A DNA stretch of 64,000 nt from Lignipirellula cremea (lineage in GTDB: Bacteria; Planctomycetota; Planctomycetia; Pirellulales; Pirellulaceae): positions 496,001 through 560,000 of the forward strand of contig NZ_CP036433.1 in NCBI RefSeq assembly GCF_007751035.1, in the 5' to 3' direction. The stretch's first letter is position 1. Each line of letters starts with the position of its first letter. A model generated the notes under the pieces. The model did no database searches and was not told where the DNA came from. It saw nothing but the letters and a program-made list of their open reading frames with translations. Below are positions 41,735 through 51,766 of this stretch, one piece after another. Position numbers and translations under genes: made by a program.

Positions 41735-43213
41735 ATGACTCTTGCTACGCGACTTGAGACGATGGCGACCGGACCGGCCGCGCACCAGCCCGCTGCCCTG
41801 GATGCAATCCGCGAGATCGAGGAGGAGCTTGGCTTCGACCTTCCGGCGGACTACACCGCCTTCCTCCAGCGATCCAACGGCTTTGACATCGACGTCGATC
41901 CTGTTGTCGAGAGTCGCTTTCGGCTCCACCAGATCGAGACGATCATCGACAAGTCGCACGGTTACGGATTCGATGTGCGAGATCAGCAGATCGTTGTCAT
42001 CGGGGACGACGGCGGCGAACACGCCTATGCCATCGACTTCCGCTTCGACCCCGTGCAGTTCGTCCGCGTGAGCTACTACGACCACGACCGAAGGAGCTTC
42101 GAGTATCTCGGCGACTCGCTGGAAGTGTTTGTACGGAATGTGTTGGAAGATACGAAGCTGAAAAAGCCGAAGGGACTTGCGAAGCGGAAGAAGAAGACCG
42201 AACTGCCGAACAAGGTGGACCGGAAGCGGAAGCCGGAGGATCCCGGTCTCGCTCTGATCTTGAAAGACCACCACAGCGAGGTCGCCGAGCCCGCGATCTT
42301 CGTCAAAGAACTCGGCCAGTTCGTGTTCCGAGGTCAAAATGGGAGCCATGTTCTCGACCCGGACGACGGAAATCCCCATCCACTGCCTGGAGAGGCTCGC
42401 CGCAGCTATCCCCCGTTCGCCTACAATCCGCCGAGGAACTCGCTGATCGGCAAGGTCTATGAGCCAGAGCAACACAAGTGGTTCGTAGGTGAGTTCGACA
42501 TCGAATCCGGCGAGAGGATCGGGACGTTCCCTGACGAGCCACACGTGCATAGTCAGCTAATGCAGATCAGTCCCGACGGAGGCTCCCTCGTGGCGGCGGG
42601 ACGCGATTTCTATCTTGGGTTGCACGACACCGAAGGGGCGTTCGGCGGTCTTGCTCTCTTTGACACGGCAACCCGCGAACTCCGGCGCCGTTTCTTCTCG
42701 TGGCAGGACGGTACGCCTGGTCTTACGATCAACGCTGACGGGTTACTCGTTCACGTGAGCACGCGACGGGAAGGTGATCGTGCTCCGTTTCGCTCGTACC
42801 GCGAGATTCTGTTTCGCTCGCTTGAGACCGGGGATGTCGTACGCAAGATCGAACTCAAGGAAAGCTTCCCCCGCTACTACTGGCTGAGAACAACTTCCAG
42901 CGGTCGACTGCTGGCCGTCAATGGCGACCACATCGTCTGTGAGATTCACGACGATGGCGGGGTCACGCAACCCATCGGTCCGCGGCGGCTCGCCGAAACG
43001 AACAGCCTCGCACTTGTCGGCGACGATCGCCTGTTGATCGGCACGGGGGCCGGTTCTCTGCACCTGCTCGACCTGGCGACGGGCGAGCAACTGTGGAGCG
43101 CGCGGCACCGACGCGGATGCTGCGGGTGTCTTTGTGTTTCGGCTGACAATCGCTGGGTGCTGACTGGCGGTTTAGACGCCGGACCCACCCGACTGTGGCG
43201 GCTGCCGGATTGA
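41735..43213 (+). CDS. SMI1/KNR4 domain fused to a beta-propeller
   Basis: 492 residues, no signal peptide. The N-terminal 130 residues fit SMI1/KNR4 (IEEELGFDLPADYTAFLQRS, NGFDIDVDPVVESRFRLHQI, YDHDRRSFEYLGDSLEVF). A basic linker follows (KKPKGLAKRKKKTELPNKVD), then a region with WD/PQQ-like blades (QISPDGGSLVAAGRDFYLGL, GSLHLLDLATGEQLWSARHR, CVSADNRWVLTGGLDAGPTR, LWRLPD). SMI1/KNR4 proteins in bacteria are often immunity proteins to polymorphic toxins; no toxin gene is nearby. The ATG lacks a strong ribosome site. Confidence 0.78.
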   Translation: MTLATRLETMATGPAAHQPAALDAIREIEEELGFDLPADYTAFLQRSNGFDIDVDPVVESRFRLHQIETIIDKSHGYGFDVRDQQIVVIGDDGGEHAYAIDFRFDPVQFVRVSYYDHDRRSFEYLGDSLEVFVRNVLEDTKLKKPKGLAKRKKKTELPNKVDRKRKPEDPGLALILKDHHSEVAEPAIFVKELGQFVFRGQNGSHVLDPDDGNPHPLPGEARRSYPPFAYNPPRNSLIGKVYEPEQHKWFVGEFDIESGERIGTFPDEPHVHSQLMQISPDGGSLVAAGRDFYLGLHDTEGAFGGLALFDTATRELRRRFFSWQDGTPGLTINADGLLVHVSTRREGDRAPFRSYREILFRSLETGDVVRKIELKESFPRYYWLRTTSSGRLLAVNGDHIVCEIHDDGGVTQPIGPRRLAETNSLALVGDDRLLIGTGAGSLHLLDLATGEQLWSARHRRGCCGCLCVSADNRWVLTGGLDAGPTRLWRLPD

Positions 43214-43216
43214 CGA

Positions 43217-43346
43217 CTCCTGCACGTAAAGAATGGGTCGCTTCGCAACGCTTTGCAATAGTGGCCGACACTTCGTAAACTGAGTAGTCAAAGCAACTTG
43301 AGGCCGCTATTCGGCTTTGATAGCTGGCGGCTACGGAACCGAAGGC
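43217..43346. repeat. 130-bp dispersed repeat, copy 2
   Basis: Gap-free match to 12281-12410 (about 85% by hand). It begins 4 bases after the SMI1-propeller stop codon and ends 27 bases before the next small gene. Confidence 0.8.
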
Positions 43347-43372
43347 GCTTCAAAAGCAGGGAGTACCGACCC

Positions 43373-43555
43373 ATGGAACCCCAGACGGTCGAAAGACTCG
43401 AAGAGAAGATTGAAGAGGCGCTCGCCGAGATCTTCGTAAAGAGGGGAATCAAGAAGCTGCCGCTACTGCCCGACCGACGCACGATGCACCTCATGGCAAA
43501 GGCGGCGGTGACGGTCTATGAGGCGGCGATCGAGAACCGGCAAACAGAGAATTGA
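43373..43555 (+). CDS. Small conserved-looking helical protein
   Basis: 60 residues: MEPQTVERLEEKIEEALAEI, FVKRGIKKLPLLPDRRTMHL, MAKAAVTVYEAAIENRQ. Two amphipathic helices joined by a basic, Pro-containing turn. No family recognised. The stop lies two bases before the ATG of the esterase gene, so the two are probably cotranscribed. The 130-bp repeat lies immediately upstream. Confidence 0.55.
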   Translation: MEPQTVERLEEKIEEALAEIFVKRGIKKLPLLPDRRTMHLMAKAAVTVYEAAIENRQTEN

Positions 43556-43557
43556 CC

Positions 43558-44520
43558 ATGAAAACATCGTTGCTGCTCATTCTGCTCCTCATCGGGCTGA
43601 TGTCCCCGTGTTCGTTCTGCCAGGAGGGACCGCCGAAAGAATCGCCGCCCAAAGACCAACTCGAAGCCATCAGCCCTGGCGATCACACCCGCAGCCTGAT
43701 GATGGGCGAGCTGAAACGGAAATACCTGGTCCATGTCCCCCAGGACTACGATCCGACGAAGCCTGCGCCGGTCGTGCTGGCCCTGCACGGAGCGGCGATG
43801 GATGGCTCGATGATGGTGTGGTTCTCCGGCCTTAACAAAAAGTCCGATGAGTCCGGTTTCATCGTCGTCTATCCCAGCGGTACGGGCGTGGGGCCATTCC
43901 GCACGTGGAACGCGGGCGGTTTCAAGGGCAAGATGGCCGAGGGAAAGGCCGACGATGTCACCTTTATCCGTAGTTTGCTGGACGATCTCGCCGCCGTGGT
44001 CAACGTCGACGAGAAACGGGTTTACGCCTGTGGCATGAGCAATGGCGGCATGATGTGTTATCGGCTTGCCGCCGAACTCTCCGACCGAATCGCCGCCATC
44101 GCACCCGTGGCTGGGACCATCGCCATCGAGGAGAGTAAACCGCAGCGGCCTGTACCGGTCATTCACTTCCACGGCGACAAAGACAACCTTGTTCCCTTCG
44201 GGAAGGCGCAGGGGAAAGCGTCTACGTTCATCAGGTTCAAGACCGTGGAGGAATCGCTCCAGACCTGGATGAAGCTGAACGCTTGCGAAGAGAAGCCGAC
44301 GACCGACACGCTTTCCCAGGATGGCGACGAGATGAAAGTGACGCGACGGCGTTACCAGGGCGGCAAGGACGGGTCCGAGGTGGTCCTGATCCTGATCGAA
44401 GGAGGCGGTCACACCTGGCCGGGACAGCAGCCCCCCGTGGGTTTCATCGGCAAGTCGGCCAGGAATATCTCAGCCAACGACCTGCTGTGGGAATTCTTCC
44501 AGCAGCATCCCATGAAGTGA
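43558..44520 (+). CDS. Secreted esterase, PHB depolymerase/LpqC-like
   Basis: 320 residues, signal peptide (MKTSLLLILLLIGLMSPCSF). Alpha/beta hydrolase: PAPVVLALHGAAMDG (oxyanion region), YACGMSNGGMMCYRLAAEL (Ser in G-x-S-x-G), HFHGDKDNLVPF (Asp) and EGGGHTWPGQQPP (His). HGDxD and GGGHTWPG are typical of the poly-hydroxybutyrate depolymerase/feruloyl-esterase-like group. Substrate unknown. The ATG at 43558 is preferred over a TTG two codons before. The cupin gene follows after 11 bases. Confidence 0.88.
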   Translation: MKTSLLLILLLIGLMSPCSFCQEGPPKESPPKDQLEAISPGDHTRSLMMGELKRKYLVHVPQDYDPTKPAPVVLALHGAAMDGSMMVWFSGLNKKSDESGFIVVYPSGTGVGPFRTWNAGGFKGKMAEGKADDVTFIRSLLDDLAAVVNVDEKRVYACGMSNGGMMCYRLAAELSDRIAAIAPVAGTIAIEESKPQRPVPVIHFHGDKDNLVPFGKAQGKASTFIRFKTVEESLQTWMKLNACEEKPTTDTLSQDGDEMKVTRRRYQGGKDGSEVVLILIEGGGHTWPGQQPPVGFIGKSARNISANDLLWEFFQQHPMK

Positions 44521-44531
44521 GCCATTCAACG

Positions 44532-45008
44532 ATGACCGAACCAACCTTCCGCAAGCCTCACGAAGGCCGCACTATCGCCGTCGTCGGCGATGTGTACCGA
44601 TTTCTGGCGACCGGCGACGACACCAACGGCAAGTACGCCATGTGGGAAGCGATCGTTCCTCCGGGCGGCGGTCCGCCTCCGCACATCCACAGCCGGGAGG
44701 AAGAGTCGTTCTACATCCTCGAAGGCGAGATCACCTTCACGGTCGGCGAGCAGAAGATCGTCGCCACCGCGGGCGCCTTCGCCAACATGCCGGTGGGCAG
44801 TCTACACAGCTTCAAGAACGAAACCGATAAGACCGCACGTATGATTCTCTCAGTGGCTCCTGCTGGCTTGGAGAAGATGTTTTTCGAGGTCGGCGTGCCG
44901 CTGGAAGAAGGTTCAAAAGATGCCCTGCCTCCGACGAAGGAAGAGATCGAAAAGTTGTTAGCCGTTGCGCCAAACTATGGGGTCGAGATCAGGGCGCCCG
45001 GGCATTGA
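44532..45008 (+). CDS. Cupin domain protein
   Basis: 158 residues, one conserved cupin barrel: GGGPPPHIHSREEESFYILEGE (motif 1, G-x5-H-x-H-x3-4-E-x6-G; His, His and Glu bind metal) and AGAFANMPVGSLHSFKNET (motif 2, His). No signal peptide. The C-terminal part (LPPTKEEIEKLLAVAPNYGV) is a small helix typical of quercetinase-like or sugar-binding cupins. It follows the esterase by 11 bases and may act on the product. Confidence 0.88.
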   Translation: MTEPTFRKPHEGRTIAVVGDVYRFLATGDDTNGKYAMWEAIVPPGGGPPPHIHSREEESFYILEGEITFTVGEQKIVATAGAFANMPVGSLHSFKNETDKTARMILSVAPAGLEKMFFEVGVPLEEGSKDALPPTKEEIEKLLAVAPNYGVEIRAPGH

Positions 45009-45025
45009 AAAAACGGGAGATCGAA

Positions 45026-45844
45026 ATGACAGTCTGTTTCAAAGTTCTTGCGTATGTACTTCTGCTGGTTGCGTTCCACCACTGCGCCGCTGCGCAGGAA
45101 CGACCGCCGCTGATCGTCGCTCACCGTGGGCTGCTCCAGCATGCGCCCGAAAACACCCTGGCAAATTTCCGAGCATGCTTTGAACTGCGTTTGGGTTTTG
45201 AGTTCGACGTCCAGCGAACCAAGGATGGGAGCCTGGTCTGTATTCACGATAAAACGGTAAATCGAACCACCAATGGAACAGGCAACGTGGCGGAATTGAC
45301 GCTGGAGGAGATTCGCCAGCTGGATGCGGGTAGCTGGTTTGACCCAAAGTTCGCTGGCGAAAAGGTTCCGACTGTCGAAGAGGTCTTGAAGTTGATAGCC
45401 GATCATGGCCAGACAGAAGTCCTCATCGCCGTTGATTTGAAAGCTGATGCGGTTCAAGAGGAGGTTGTGCGCATGGCTTCGCAGCACAAAATACTTCACC
45501 GACTGCTCTTCATCGGCACGACGATCTCCGATTCTTTCGTGCGGCAAGACATCAGAGCCGCTTCCCAAGCGGCCCAAACTGCTGTCGTCGCCAACAAGGC
45601 GGGCGAGTTTGCGGATGCGCTGGGAACGACGGAGGGTGATTGGGTCTACTTTCGTTTTTTGCCAACGGGAAAGCAGATCGAAGCCGTCCACCAGGCAGGC
45701 AAGAGGGCGTTCATCGCCGGGGCGACCGTGAGCGGTAACATTCCTGAAAACTGGCAGCAGGCCGCAGAGGCAGGGATTGATGGTATTTTGACCGACTACC
45801 CCATGGAATTGGCGGCGTTGCTGAGGAGAGACCGAAGCCAATAG
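45026..45844 (+). CDS. Secreted glycerophosphodiester phosphodiesterase
   Basis: 272 residues with a signal peptide (MTVCFKVLAYVLLLVAFHHC...AQE). GDPD signature: LIVAHRGLLQHAPENTLANF (His, Arg, Glu, Asn), LGFEFDVQRTKDGSLVCIHD (Glu, Asp, His), TNGTGNVAELTLEEIRQLDA. It ends with GIDGILTDYPMEL. It splits glycerophosphodiesters into glycerol-3-phosphate and alcohol. An upstream TTG at 45005 overlaps the cupin stop, but GGGAG before the ATG at 45026 and the signal peptide favour that start. Last gene of the run 43373-45844. Confidence 0.9.
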   Translation: MTVCFKVLAYVLLLVAFHHCAAAQERPPLIVAHRGLLQHAPENTLANFRACFELRLGFEFDVQRTKDGSLVCIHDKTVNRTTNGTGNVAELTLEEIRQLDAGSWFDPKFAGEKVPTVEEVLKLIADHGQTEVLIAVDLKADAVQEEVVRMASQHKILHRLLFIGTTISDSFVRQDIRAASQAAQTAVVANKAGEFADALGTTEGDWVYFRFLPTGKQIEAVHQAGKRAFIAGATVSGNIPENWQQAAEAGIDGILTDYPMELAALLRRDRSQ

Positions 45845-46039
45845 AACTGGCCAAGGCGCGAGGGTTCGACCAGCGACGACTTCACAAGCACAACGAGGAG
45901 CGAGACTTCCCTTACCGAGGGTTCAGAGTTTCAAAAGCAGGACACTCCGTGTTTGGCGGCAACCTAGGTTGTTTCATCCCTTGTGGGCGTTCATCTTAAG
46001 CGATGGCGTCGGCAAATTGAATTTTGGTTTCCGGAGCTA

Positions 46040-49000
46040 TCATGTCGTGGTTCCGTACTTCGCAATCATTTCCAGCAGCGATCGCTTGTCGAGCGGCTTG
46101 GTCAGGAAATCCGTGCAGCCAGCTTCCAGGCACTTCTCGCGATCTTCCGACATCGCATTTGCCGTGAGCGCGATGATGGGAAGGTTGATTCCCTGATTAC
46201 GAACGGTTCGGGACGCTGTGTATCCGTCCATGATCGGCATTTGCATATCCATCAGCACCACGGAAATGCGCTCGCCGTTGCTTTGCGATTGCATGATCCG
46301 GTCAACGCCTTCCTGGCCATTGCCGGCAGTGATGACGGTCGCCCCTGCTTGTTCGATGAAATTCTGAGCGAGGAAAAGGATATCGCGGCGATCATCAACA
46401 ATCAGCACTCGGCCCGTCAGTGCGATTTCAGCACCTGGTTCGTTCGGAGTTGAATCGACAATATTCGGGATGCGGAATTTTACATTCTCAACGGATCCGG
46501 GATCCAGCGTAACCGTGAAAGAACTACCGCGTCCCAGCTCACTTTTGGCGTAAATATCGCCGCCAAGCATCTGGGCGAGTCGACGACTGATTGCCAGGCC
46601 GAGGCCGGTCCCGCCAAAGGATCGCGTGTTGGAAGCGTCAATCTGGGTGAACGGCTCGAACAGTCCTTCAAGCCTGTCCGGCTCGATTCCGATGCCTGTG
46701 TCGGTTACTTCAAACTCCAGCTGACCGGTTCCCTGATTGAATCGCGAGCGAATGCTGACGCTTCCTTCGGAAGTGAACTTGATGGCGTTGCCAACCAGGT
46801 TCAGCAGGATTTGGCGCAGACGCGTGCCGTCGGTTTCGATGGTTTCCGGCACTTCGCCGTGGAACTCAGCGGCCAGGTGGATCTGTTTCTCTTCCGCCCG
46901 CACGTTCATCAGGGAAATGACATCCGCCAGAATAGACTGCGGAGAAATTCGCTCGCGATCCAGCTCCATCTTGCCGGCGTCAATTTTGGACAGGTCAAGG
47001 ATGTCGTTAAGAATGTCCAGCAGGAACCGACCGTTGCGTTGAATCGTGTTAACACATTGCTTGTTGTCGGGGTCTTTCAGGTGTTCTCCCAGCATGTCCG
47101 CGTAACCGAGGATCGCCGTCATTGGCGTGCGGATTTCGTGACTCATGTTTGCGAGAAACTCGCCGCGCGCCCGGTTGGCCGCTTCGGCCTGCTTGCGCGC
47201 GGTCTGCAGCTTCTCTTCGTATTCCTTCCGATCGGTGATATCGACCACCACCTCGATCGAGTGGGTCGCCGTTGGAGAAGTGTCCGTGGGCGATTCGCTA
47301 AAGTAAACTCGCTTGCGGAGATCCAGCCATTTTGTCGAACCATCTTCGTGAACGATGCGATGCGCCGTAGAAACGAGTCCGGAATTGGCGCCGCGACACG
47401 CCGATTGAATCTTGCTGAGCAGCAATTCGCGATCGTCGGGATGGACTCGATCGTAGATTGCTGAACGCGGAACCGGCAGGTCGGGCGGGAGGTTAAAAAT
47501 TGCAGCGGCGGTGGAATCAAGAGTGGCTTCATCGCTTTGATAATCGACCTTGATGACGCCAAATTTTGCCAGGTCGACTGCCAGTCGCAATTGCCCTTCG
47601 CTTTCTCGCAGCGCGAACTCGGCGTTTTTGATCGGCGTCAAATCGTAGAAGTAGCATACGACGCCGTGCTGCTCATCAGGCAAACTGATTCGCTGAAGTT
47701 GCCAATGATAGGATTCGACATCGTTGATGTCATCTCGCTGTTCGGTCGTTTCCGTCGTTTCATATGGTTCACCTGTTTCCAGAGTATGGCGGAATCGGGC
47801 GATCACTTCTTCGGCGAAATCGGCGGGCCAGATTGCGTGCATGACTTCCATCAAAGTGCGACCGATGACCGGCCGGACACTCTCGAAAGCCTTCTCGGCT
47901 CCTCGACTGACTTCTCGCATTGTCAGTTCACTGTCGACCAGATAGACGCCAAACGGCGAATCGTGAACCACGCCGACCAGTGTCCTCTGGCTCTTTTCCA
48001 GCTCTATTTCCGCCCGAACCCTCTGGGTATCGTCAATGAACACATAGCAAAAACGCTCACGTCCGTCGTCGCCCGGCCCGAGATGGCAGACCGTCGCGTT
48101 GAGCCAGCGTTTTTTCCCCGGATCCGCGTCGCGCTCGCCTGGATCGTCGTAATCCACGATAAAGTGCAGCGGCTCCCCGATCTTCTGCGATTCACGATAT
48201 CTGGCGATCCAGGCGTCACGGGTTTTTTGCGGAACCCCTAAATCACTTGCCCATTTTCCGGCGGTGTCGCCGACGTCAAAGTTGAGGAAGTCTTCGGTGG
48301 CGCGATTGTCCAGAACGTGTAGCACGTCCGAGTTGTCTGTCGGTAGTTCGATCATCCCCATCATTACCGGCGCGCTATTAAGGAATGCCCGCAGATGAAC
48401 TTCGGCCTGCTCGATCTTGTTCGCCGCTTCAATGGACTCGGTGATATCTCGAGCAATCCCGGCGACGCGCCGGAGCGCGCCATCCTCGTCGTGGATCGCA
48501 TTGCCGCGATCGCCGATCCAGCGGATAGCGCCATCGCCGCGCACGATGCGATATTCGATATCAAACTCCTGGTTGTCCGGATCAGCCACCCAGCGCTCGA
48601 AAGCTTCCCGTACTCGCAGGGCATCGTCCTGGTGAATTGCCTGGGTCCAAAGGCGCGGGTCCCGGCGTAATGCTTCGGGCGCGAGTCCCCACACTTTCTC
48701 AAACGCCGGGCTGACGTACAGCACTTCTTCTGGTTCCAGCTGGGTGACCCAGAAAACGTAGTCCGTCGTATCGGCGATCTGCCTGAGCCGCTCTTCGCTG
48801 GTGCGCAGGTTCAGGTCGATGCGTTTACGATCTGTCACATCTTCGACGACGGAATTAATGCCAACAATCTCTCCTAAGCCGGATCTGACCGGATGGCAGC
48901 TGACGTTGAAATATCGCAGTTCATCGGAAGCAGTCGTACGGCCTGTGACTTCGATATGGTCAATAGGCTCACCGGTGTCAAAGACCTGTTGATATAACTG

Positions 49001-51766
49001 CTGCACTTCCGTAAGCAGCGGATCGGGCAGGATATCGCTTAGTTTTCGGCCTAGCGTATCCTCGACCGAAACACCGTTTACGTCGGCAAGGTGACGATTG
49101 ATACTTCGATAGCGGAAGTCTTTATCGATGAACGACAAACCAATCGGAGTCGACTCGTAAATCGTCTTCAGCTCCGCCAGACGCGACTGAGCCAGTCGCT
49201 CGCTCTTGCGCAGTTCCGTCACGTCGGCGAATGTCATCACCACGCCGCGGATGTGATTGTCTTCGCTGCGGTAAGGCTGCAGTCGCCCGATGTAGCTCTT
49301 TCCTGAGGTCGTCTCGACAGAGCATTGCTGAGGCTGCAGGGATTCAAGAACCTCACGCGCAAGAGCAAAGACTTCGTCGGTTTCAAAAGTGGCGCGAATG
49401 TCCGACAGCAGACGCCCCGTGTCGGATGCAATCAGGTGAAACAGGTCCGTTGATGAAGGGGTAAAGCGTCGAATGCGATAATGTGTGTCGACGAAGATGG
49501 TGGGCAGATGGCTGCCAAGCAGAAGGTTGTTCAGGTCATCGGTCGTCTCCTGCAACTGGTGAAGTTTCAGTTCCAGCTGATTGTTGAGCGTCACGAGCTC
49601 CTCGTTGAGTGACTGCAGCTCCTCTTTGGAAGTCTCCAGTTCCTCATTGCCGGCCTGCAGCTCCTCATTGACGGCCATCGACTCTTCATTCAAGGCCTTT
49701 AATTCTTCGTTGGCGGTCTCCAGGTCCTCGATCGTCGTCGACAGTTGTTGACGCATCGCCGCCAGTTCGTGTTCCAGCTCCCGGTTTTGCGACTGCAGGT
49801 CGTCAGTGGACGAGAGGACGACGTCATCATCCAAGTCCGCGGACGTTTCGTTCAAGTGGGAGGATTCCGAGGCGGAAACAGTCGGCGCAGTTGGCGTCGC
49901 GGGCAGAAACGACAAGAGGATTGCGTCGTCCTCTCCCCGTAAAGGACGTGCGATCACGCGAACCCTGTGGTCGCGACCATCGCGGCGAACCTGCCCCTCC
50001 ACTTCTTCAGTCTTGTGCGACTTGCGAACGCTCCGCAGCACTTCACGCAACTTGCCGCGCAGACCCTCGCGAACCAGACCAAGGATGCCTGGAGGCTGGC
50101 CGCCGAGTTCGCCCACCGCTACCTGGAGATACTGATCGACGGGGCCTTGCAGGTACACCGCCTGATCATCCCCATTAACGACCGCCACTCCCATTTCCAG
50201 CTCGCGAACAAATTGCCGCTGAACCAGCGCAGCTAAAGAACCCCGGCGGGAATCCTTCGTCTGGGACTTCATCTCCCCGGACGTCGCCATCCGATTCGGC
50301 TCGGCGTCGCGATTGACAGGAGGCGTCGAGGCGGTCGCCGTGCGCCGGAACAACCGCCAGCGTTTGTCGATGGAAGAGAAGTGTCGGGACGAATCGCCGG
50401 TGGATTCACTGCTGCCGAGAAACAGTCCGCCGCCTTCCTTGAGCGCGAATTGAAAGACGTCCAGAACCCTTTGCTGAGCGGATCGCTCCAGATAGATCAG
50501 CAGGTTCCGGCATACGATCAGATCAAGCTGCGAAAACGGCGGGTGCGCCAGTACGTTCTGCTCGGCAAAGACGATCGATTCCCGCAGCTGTCGAGTGATT
50601 TGGAAATAGTGTCCTTCTTTGTGGAAGAACTGCTGCAGGCGCGGTTTCGAAACATCGGCGACAACGGATTCCGGATAGAGTCCCGCGCGCGCCGTCTCTA
50701 ATGCTTCGTGAGAAACATCCGACGCAAAAATTTGAAAGGCGGCCCGTTTGCCATGGTGCAGCGAGTTCTCCTGACACAGCATGGCAAGCGAGTAAACTTC
50801 TTCGCCCGTCGCACATCCGGCGCACCAGATCCGAATCGGTTTGTCCGGTCGGCTGTTGACGACCAGCGGTTGGAGGATGCGTTTTTCGAGCAGCTCCCAT
50901 GCTTCCGGGTTGCGGAAGAATCGCGTCACGCCGATCAGGAGATCCGACTTGAGCGCCGCCGATTCCTGGGGGTTGTCTCGCAAGTAAAGCAGGTAGTCCT
51001 GCATCGAAGTTAGTTGCGCCAGCCCCATGCGTCGATGGATACGCCGGTTCATGGTGTTCTTGCGATACCGGCGGAAGTCGGTTTTGGTTTGCTCGCGCAG
51101 GTGATCCACGATCATCTGCAGCTGATCGTGATGCTGAATCGAATCCTGTGCAGCCAGCAGGCTATGTTTGCGAGCATGATTGACATAGTTAACGAGTTTT
51201 TGCCCGATCTCGTTAGCCGGCAGTTTGTAGTCGATGGCGACGGAATCGATCGCGCTTTGCAACATGCCCGTGTGTTCGGCGTCACTCGGGTCCTGGACAA
51301 CAGTCAAGCCGCCGCATTGTTTGATCTCTTTCAGGCCCGCTGTGCCGTCCGTGCCGGTACCCGACAGCACGACGCCAATCGCGTATTCACAGGCGTCTTC
51401 CGCCAGCGAACGGAAGAAATAATCAATCGCCATGCGCGCACCGCGCGGTTCTGACGGTTCGCTCAACTTCAGGTTGCATCCGTCAATTGACAGGTATTTG
51501 CCGGGCGGGATTACGAAGACATTCCCGTTCTCAATCAGCACCTCATCGGTGACTTCCTGCACGTTGAGTGAAGTCTTGCGTTGCAGGATTGTTGACAACG
51601 CACTTTCATGGGTCGGGTCGAGATGCTGGATGACCACAAAGCACATCGGCGGATGTTTCGGCATGTCGCCAAACATCCGCATCAGCGCGTCAAGCCCACC
51701 GGCTGAGGCTCCGATACCGACAACAACAGGACGATCGCACGACTCTTTGGAGAGGTCGTCACTCAT
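46040..51766 (-). CDS. Giant CheB-CheR-PAS hybrid histidine kinase
   Basis: 1908 residues. CheB-like methylesterase (Ser21 in GASAGG, His48 in IQHLDP, Asp in GTGTDGT). CheR methyltransferase (about 215-480): MNRRIHRRMGL, IGVTRFFRNPEAWE, IWCAGCATGEEVYSLAM (SAM site), LDLIVCRNLLIYLE. A long coiled coil (about 655-760: ETANEELKALNEESMAVNEE). About six PAS domains (760-1510). HisKA (NMSHEIRTPMTAILG, His about 1540), ATPase (LVGNAIKFTSEG, GGTGLGLAIS) and a C-terminal receiver (phospho-Asp in VVLMDMQMPIMDG, about 1836). No membrane helix. It overlaps the HTH gene upstream by 8 bases. Confidence 0.95.
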   Translation of the reverse strand: MSDDLSKESCDRPVVVGIGASAGGLDALMRMFGDMPKHPPMCFVVIQHLDPTHESALSTILQRKTSLNVQEVTDEVLIENGNVFVIPPGKYLSIDGCNLKLSEPSEPRGARMAIDYFFRSLAEDACEYAIGVVLSGTGTDGTAGLKEIKQCGGLTVVQDPSDAEHTGMLQSAIDSVAIDYKLPANEIGQKLVNYVNHARKHSLLAAQDSIQHHDQLQMIVDHLREQTKTDFRRYRKNTMNRRIHRRMGLAQLTSMQDYLLYLRDNPQESAALKSDLLIGVTRFFRNPEAWELLEKRILQPLVVNSRPDKPIRIWCAGCATGEEVYSLAMLCQENSLHHGKRAAFQIFASDVSHEALETARAGLYPESVVADVSKPRLQQFFHKEGHYFQITRQLRESIVFAEQNVLAHPPFSQLDLIVCRNLLIYLERSAQQRVLDVFQFALKEGGGLFLGSSESTGDSSRHFSSIDKRWRLFRRTATASTPPVNRDAEPNRMATSGEMKSQTKDSRRGSLAALVQRQFVRELEMGVAVVNGDDQAVYLQGPVDQYLQVAVGELGGQPPGILGLVREGLRGKLREVLRSVRKSHKTEEVEGQVRRDGRDHRVRVIARPLRGEDDAILLSFLPATPTAPTVSASESSHLNETSADLDDDVVLSSTDDLQSQNRELEHELAAMRQQLSTTIEDLETANEELKALNEESMAVNEELQAGNEELETSKEELQSLNEELVTLNNQLELKLHQLQETTDDLNNLLLGSHLPTIFVDTHYRIRRFTPSSTDLFHLIASDTGRLLSDIRATFETDEVFALAREVLESLQPQQCSVETTSGKSYIGRLQPYRSEDNHIRGVVMTFADVTELRKSERLAQSRLAELKTIYESTPIGLSFIDKDFRYRSINRHLADVNGVSVEDTLGRKLSDILPDPLLTEVQQLYQQVFDTGEPIDHIEVTGRTTASDELRYFNVSCHPVRSGLGEIVGINSVVEDVTDRKRIDLNLRTSEERLRQIADTTDYVFWVTQLEPEEVLYVSPAFEKVWGLAPEALRRDPRLWTQAIHQDDALRVREAFERWVADPDNQEFDIEYRIVRGDGAIRWIGDRGNAIHDEDGALRRVAGIARDITESIEAANKIEQAEVHLRAFLNSAPVMMGMIELPTDNSDVLHVLDNRATEDFLNFDVGDTAGKWASDLGVPQKTRDAWIARYRESQKIGEPLHFIVDYDDPGERDADPGKKRWLNATVCHLGPGDDGRERFCYVFIDDTQRVRAEIELEKSQRTLVGVVHDSPFGVYLVDSELTMREVSRGAEKAFESVRPVIGRTLMEVMHAIWPADFAEEVIARFRHTLETGEPYETTETTEQRDDINDVESYHWQLQRISLPDEQHGVVCYFYDLTPIKNAEFALRESEGQLRLAVDLAKFGVIKVDYQSDEATLDSTAAAIFNLPPDLPVPRSAIYDRVHPDDRELLLSKIQSACRGANSGLVSTAHRIVHEDGSTKWLDLRKRVYFSESPTDTSPTATHSIEVVVDITDRKEYEEKLQTARKQAEAANRARGEFLANMSHEIRTPMTAILGYADMLGEHLKDPDNKQCVNTIQRNGRFLLDILNDILDLSKIDAGKMELDRERISPQSILADVISLMNVRAEEKQIHLAAEFHGEVPETIETDGTRLRQILLNLVGNAIKFTSEGSVSIRSRFNQGTGQLEFEVTDTGIGIEPDRLEGLFEPFTQIDASNTRSFGGTGLGLAISRRLAQMLGGDIYAKSELGRGSSFTVTLDPGSVENVKFRIPNIVDSTPNEPGAEIALTGRVLIVDDRRDILFLAQNFIEQAGATVITAGNGQEGVDRIMQSQSNGERISVVLMDMQMPIMDGYTASRTVRNQGINLPIIALTANAMSEDREKCLEAGCTDFLTKPLDKRSLLEMIAKYGTTT

